NCBI RefSeq assembly: GCF_013744875.1
Contig: NZ_CP059399.1
Location: 3,720,001-3,784,000 of the forward strand
Origin: Nocardia huaxiensis
Lineage (GTDB): Bacteria > Actinomycetota > Actinomycetes > Mycobacteriales > Mycobacteriaceae
Direction of reading: 5' to 3'
Length of the DNA: 64,000 nucleotides
The translations under genes were made by a program, and so were the position numbers. Of the stretch, positions 61,690 through 64,000 are shown piece by piece. The notes under the pieces are model-generated. The model saw nothing but the letters and a program-made list of their open reading frames with translations. It did not search any database and was not told the origin of the DNA. Each line of letters opens with the position of its first letter. Position 1 is the stretch's first letter.

Positions 61690-64000
61690 CGCACCAGCAG
61701 GGCGATGGGCAGGCGGGCGAACAGTTTCTCCAGCCGGGCGCGGCCGGAGAAGGTGTGGCCCGTCAGCCGATCGGTCCAATGTCCCTGCGGCAGATCGAGC
61801 ACCGTGTCGCCCCAGCCGCCGGCCTCGTCCAGCCGGATCGAGTGCCGGGTGGCGGCGACGATCACCTCCGGGGTCTCCCCGGTGCGCCCGCGCGCGAAGG
61901 AGACCAGATGCTGGGCCTGGTCGCCCACGGCGAACAGCGGGGCGTAGCTGCCGCCGACGAAGCATTCGGGGCGTTCGCGGCGCAGCCACAGCGCATAGGC
62001 CACGATCCACATCTTCACCGCGCCGGACGAATCCAGATCCGGTGTGCCGGTGAGGGATTGCAGCAGCAGCGTGCGATGGGTGAAGTCGACCGGGCGGCGA
62101 TTGTCGGGGTCGACGAGCGAGTCCTCCCACAGTTCGCAGCCCTGATAGATGTCGGGGATGCCGGGCCCGCACAGTTGCAGCAGCTTCTGCGCCAGCGAGT
62201 CGGACCAGGCGTGCGGTGCGAGATCGTCGACCAGTTCCGCCAATTCGGCGCCCACCGGCCCGTCGATAACGCTGTCGATCCAGCGGTGCACGGCCGTCTC
62301 GAAGTCGACATCCGGTTCCTCCCAGGAGGATCGGGTCCCGGCCTCGCGAACGGCCTTCTCCGCGAACAGGTGCAGGCGTTCCCGGAAGCCGGGCACGGTG
62401 GCGGCGGGCCGCCGGTCGGCGGGCCAGACGCCGAACATGTTCTGCAGCAGGAACAGTGTGGTCGCGCCGTCGGGGCCGGGCGCGATGTCGTTCCACGCGC
62501 TGACCGCCCGCGCCCAGATGTCGGGCACCTGGGAGAGGATGCCGATGCGGGCGCGCACATCCTCGCCGCGCTTGGTGTCGTGCGTGGACAGGGCGGTCAT
62601 GGTGGCGGGCCAGCGGGTGGCGCGTTCGGCATTGGCGAGATGGAATTCGATGAGCGACAGGCCGAATCGGGCCGGGTCCGCGCCCATCTCCTGTAGCGAC
62701 ACCAGGCGGGCGGCGCGGTAGAACATGGTGTCCTCCACCGCTTTCGCGCTCATGGCCCCGCCGAGCTGGTGGAAGCGCACGGCCGCTTCACCATTGGCGG
62801 CGAGTGCGGTCACCAGCACCTGCAGCGGCGCGGTGAGTTCGCTATTGCGCCGCGCCACCTCCGCCACCACGGCGGCCACCATGCCCGCCAGCGGCGTGTA
62901 GTCGGTGCGGTACACCGGCAGGAACGACAGCACCTCGATGGTGGCGTTGGTGAGCGCCATGGAGTCGCAATTCTCCGCGCGCGCATCACGTTTCAGCGCC
63001 GCGACGAGTCTGCGCGTCTCCGGCACCAGCATGGTCTCGGCCACCGCGCGCTTGATGCGATGCTCGTGCTCGGTGAACCAGGCGCGGTCGCTGCCGTGCC
63101 CGGTGAACTGCCGCGACAGCTCGGTGAGCTGCTTCTCGCCGTCCGGATCGATGAGCACGCCACCGAGGTCGGCGAGGGCGTCGTAGCCGGTGGTGCCGTC
63201 GATGGGCAGGGTGGCGTCCAGGGGTTCGCGATTGGACAGCACCTTCTCGATGACCAGCAGCCGCTGTGGTCCGATGAGGGCGCGCAGCCGCGCGAGATAC
63301 GCTGCGGGCCGGGCCAATCCGTCCGGATGGTCGACACGGACGCCGTCGATGAGATCGTGTTCGCACCACGCCGCGAGTTCGCGGTGGGTGATCTCGAAGA
63401 CCTCGGATTCCTCCTGCCGCAGCGCGGCCAGCCCGCCGACGGTGAAGTAGCGCCGATATCCGCACAGCCCGGATTTCCAGTTCACCAGCCGATAGTGCTG
63501 TTTGTCGTGGATGCGCAGCGCGTTCTCGCCCTCGGTGCCGGGTGCGATGGGGAAGCGCATATCGTGCAGGGCCAGCATGGGTTCGGGCCCGCTGCGGTCC
63601 ACGGTCAGCGCCGCCGGATCGTTCTCATTGGCCAGCACCGGCAGCGCGATGCGCCCGCCCGCGCCGTTGCCGGAACTCCAGTCGATATCGAAGAAGTGCG
63701 CGTACTGGGATTTGCGGCCCAGCCGCAGCACATCCCACCACCACGGGTTCTGCCGCGGATCGGCCACGCCCACATGATTGGGCACCAGATCCACGATCAA
63801 TCCCATGCCGCGGCTGCGCACCTCGTCGGAGAGGGCCTTGAGCCCGGCCGGGCCGCCCAGTCCCGCCGACACGCTGGTCGGGTCGGTGATGTCGTAGCCG
63901 TGCGTGGACCCGCGCGCGGCGGTCAGCACCGGCGACAGGTACAGGTGCGAAATGCCCAGCTGCTGTAGATATTCGGCGATGGCGCGGGCATCGGCGAAGG
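61686..64000 (-). CDS. treY: Malto-oligosyltrehalose synthase (3' part; runs off the window)
   Basis: TreY, a GH13 enzyme that turns the reducing end of malto-oligosaccharides into a trehalose bond; with TreZ it forms the glycogen-to-trehalose pathway. The gene continues past position 64000 on the minus strand: the reading frame is open to the edge, and the codons there read FADARAIAEYLQQLGISHLYLSP. Visible motifs are LIVDLVPNHVGVADP, the nucleophile Asp in DGVRVDHPDGL, and VIEKVL with the acid Glu. TreZ is expected beyond the edge, as in M. tuberculosis. Confidence 0.93.
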   Translation of the reverse strand, partial: FADARAIAEYLQQLGISHLYLSPVLTAARGSTHGYDITDPTSVSAGLGGPAGLKALSDEVRSRGMGLIVDLVPNHVGVADPRQNPWWWDVLRLGRKSQYAHFFDIDWSSGNGAGGRIALPVLANENDPAALTVDRSGPEPMLALHDMRFPIAPGTEGENALRIHDKQHYRLVNWKSGLCGYRRYFTVGGLAALRQEESEVFEITHRELAAWCEHDLIDGVRVDHPDGLARPAAYLARLRALIGPQRLLVIEKVLSNREPLDATLPIDGTTGYDALADLGGVLIDPDGEKQLTELSRQFTGHGSDRAWFTEHEHRIKRAVAETMLVPETRRLVAALKRDARAENCDSMALTNATIEVLSFLPVYRTDYTPLAGMVAAVVAEVARRNSELTAPLQVLVTALAANGEAAVRFHQLGGAMSAKAVEDTMFYRAARLVSLQEMGADPARFGLSLIEFHLANAERATRWPATMTALSTHDTKRGEDVRARIGILSQVPDIWARAVSAWNDIAPGPDGATTLFLLQNMFGVWPADRRPAATVPGFRERLHLFAEKAVREAGTRSSWEEPDVDFETAVHRWIDSVIDGPVGAELAELVDDLAPHAWSDSLAQKLLQLCGPGIPDIYQGCELWEDSLVDPDNRRPVDFTHRTLLLQSLTGTPDLDSSGAVKMWIVAYALWLRRERPECFVGGSYAPLFAVGDQAQHLVSFARGRTGETPEVIVAATRHSIRLDEAGGWGDTVLDLPQGHWTDRLTGHTFSGRARLEKLFARLPIALLVR

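Overview
This is a GC-rich chromosomal segment of a mycolic-acid actinomycete, most probably Nocardia or a close relative. The evidence is the joint presence of Wag31/DivIVA, SepF, an Emb-type arabinosyltransferase, an Ag85-like mycolyltransferase, an MspA-type mycomembrane porin, a DnaE1 polymerase with a complete PHP metal site, a deazaflavin (F420)-type nitroreductase and an ultrashort ileS T-box. No rRNA, tRNA, insertion sequence, prophage or CRISPR array was seen. Gene order resembles two loci that are far apart in Mycobacterium tuberculosis: the end of the division cluster (pgeF, YggS, sepF, YggT, wag31), then the ileS-dinB-lspA-rluD-dnaE1-nitroreductase-ilvA-treY backbone with lineage-specific genes inserted.

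Regions. 0-8 kb: cell division and tip growth genes, then a T-box riboswitch and ileS; REP-like palindromic repeats follow sepF and ileS. 8-16 kb: a secreted NlpC/P60 protein, an ohr/TetR divergon, a membrane protein/MarR divergon, a propeller lipoprotein, a mycolyltransferase-like esterase, galU and DNA polymerase IV. 16-25 kb: envelope genes, with an Mtb12-like lipoprotein, a solitary arabinosyltransferase, two further lipoproteins, then lspA and an RluD-type pseudouridine synthase. 25-34 kb: an HxlR regulator with two identical palindromic operators facing an aminotransferase, an ADP-ribosylglycohydrolase, a two-gene ABC exporter, PhzF and a CtpE-type P-ATPase. 34-44 kb: RarD, an SsuABC/NMT1-type importer divergent from a CitA/DcuS-type two-component system, small secreted and VOC proteins, a methyltransferase and two hydrolases. 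44-57 kb: dnaE1, then a putative exopolysaccharide locus. 57-64 kb: nitroreductase, ilvA, an orphan response regulator, a DUF2235 hydrolase and the 3' part of treY.

The most unusual block is 48.2-57.0 kb. On the minus strand it holds, with very short gaps or overlaps, an MspA-type porin, a BcsB-like secreted subunit, an exosortase-like membrane protein with an extended extracytoplasmic C-terminus, a processive GT2 synthase and a GT-C glycosyltransferase. A secreted GH5-like glycanase is convergent with it. I read this as an uncharacterised polysaccharide synthesis and export system for a mycomembrane organism, in which the porin might take the place of the outer-membrane channel of Gram-negative cellulose systems. 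This is inference from gene content and spacing.

Many starts in the window have the form TANNNT, 6-7 bases, then ATG or GTG with no ribosome binding site, which indicates widespread leaderless transcription. I used this pattern to choose several starts.
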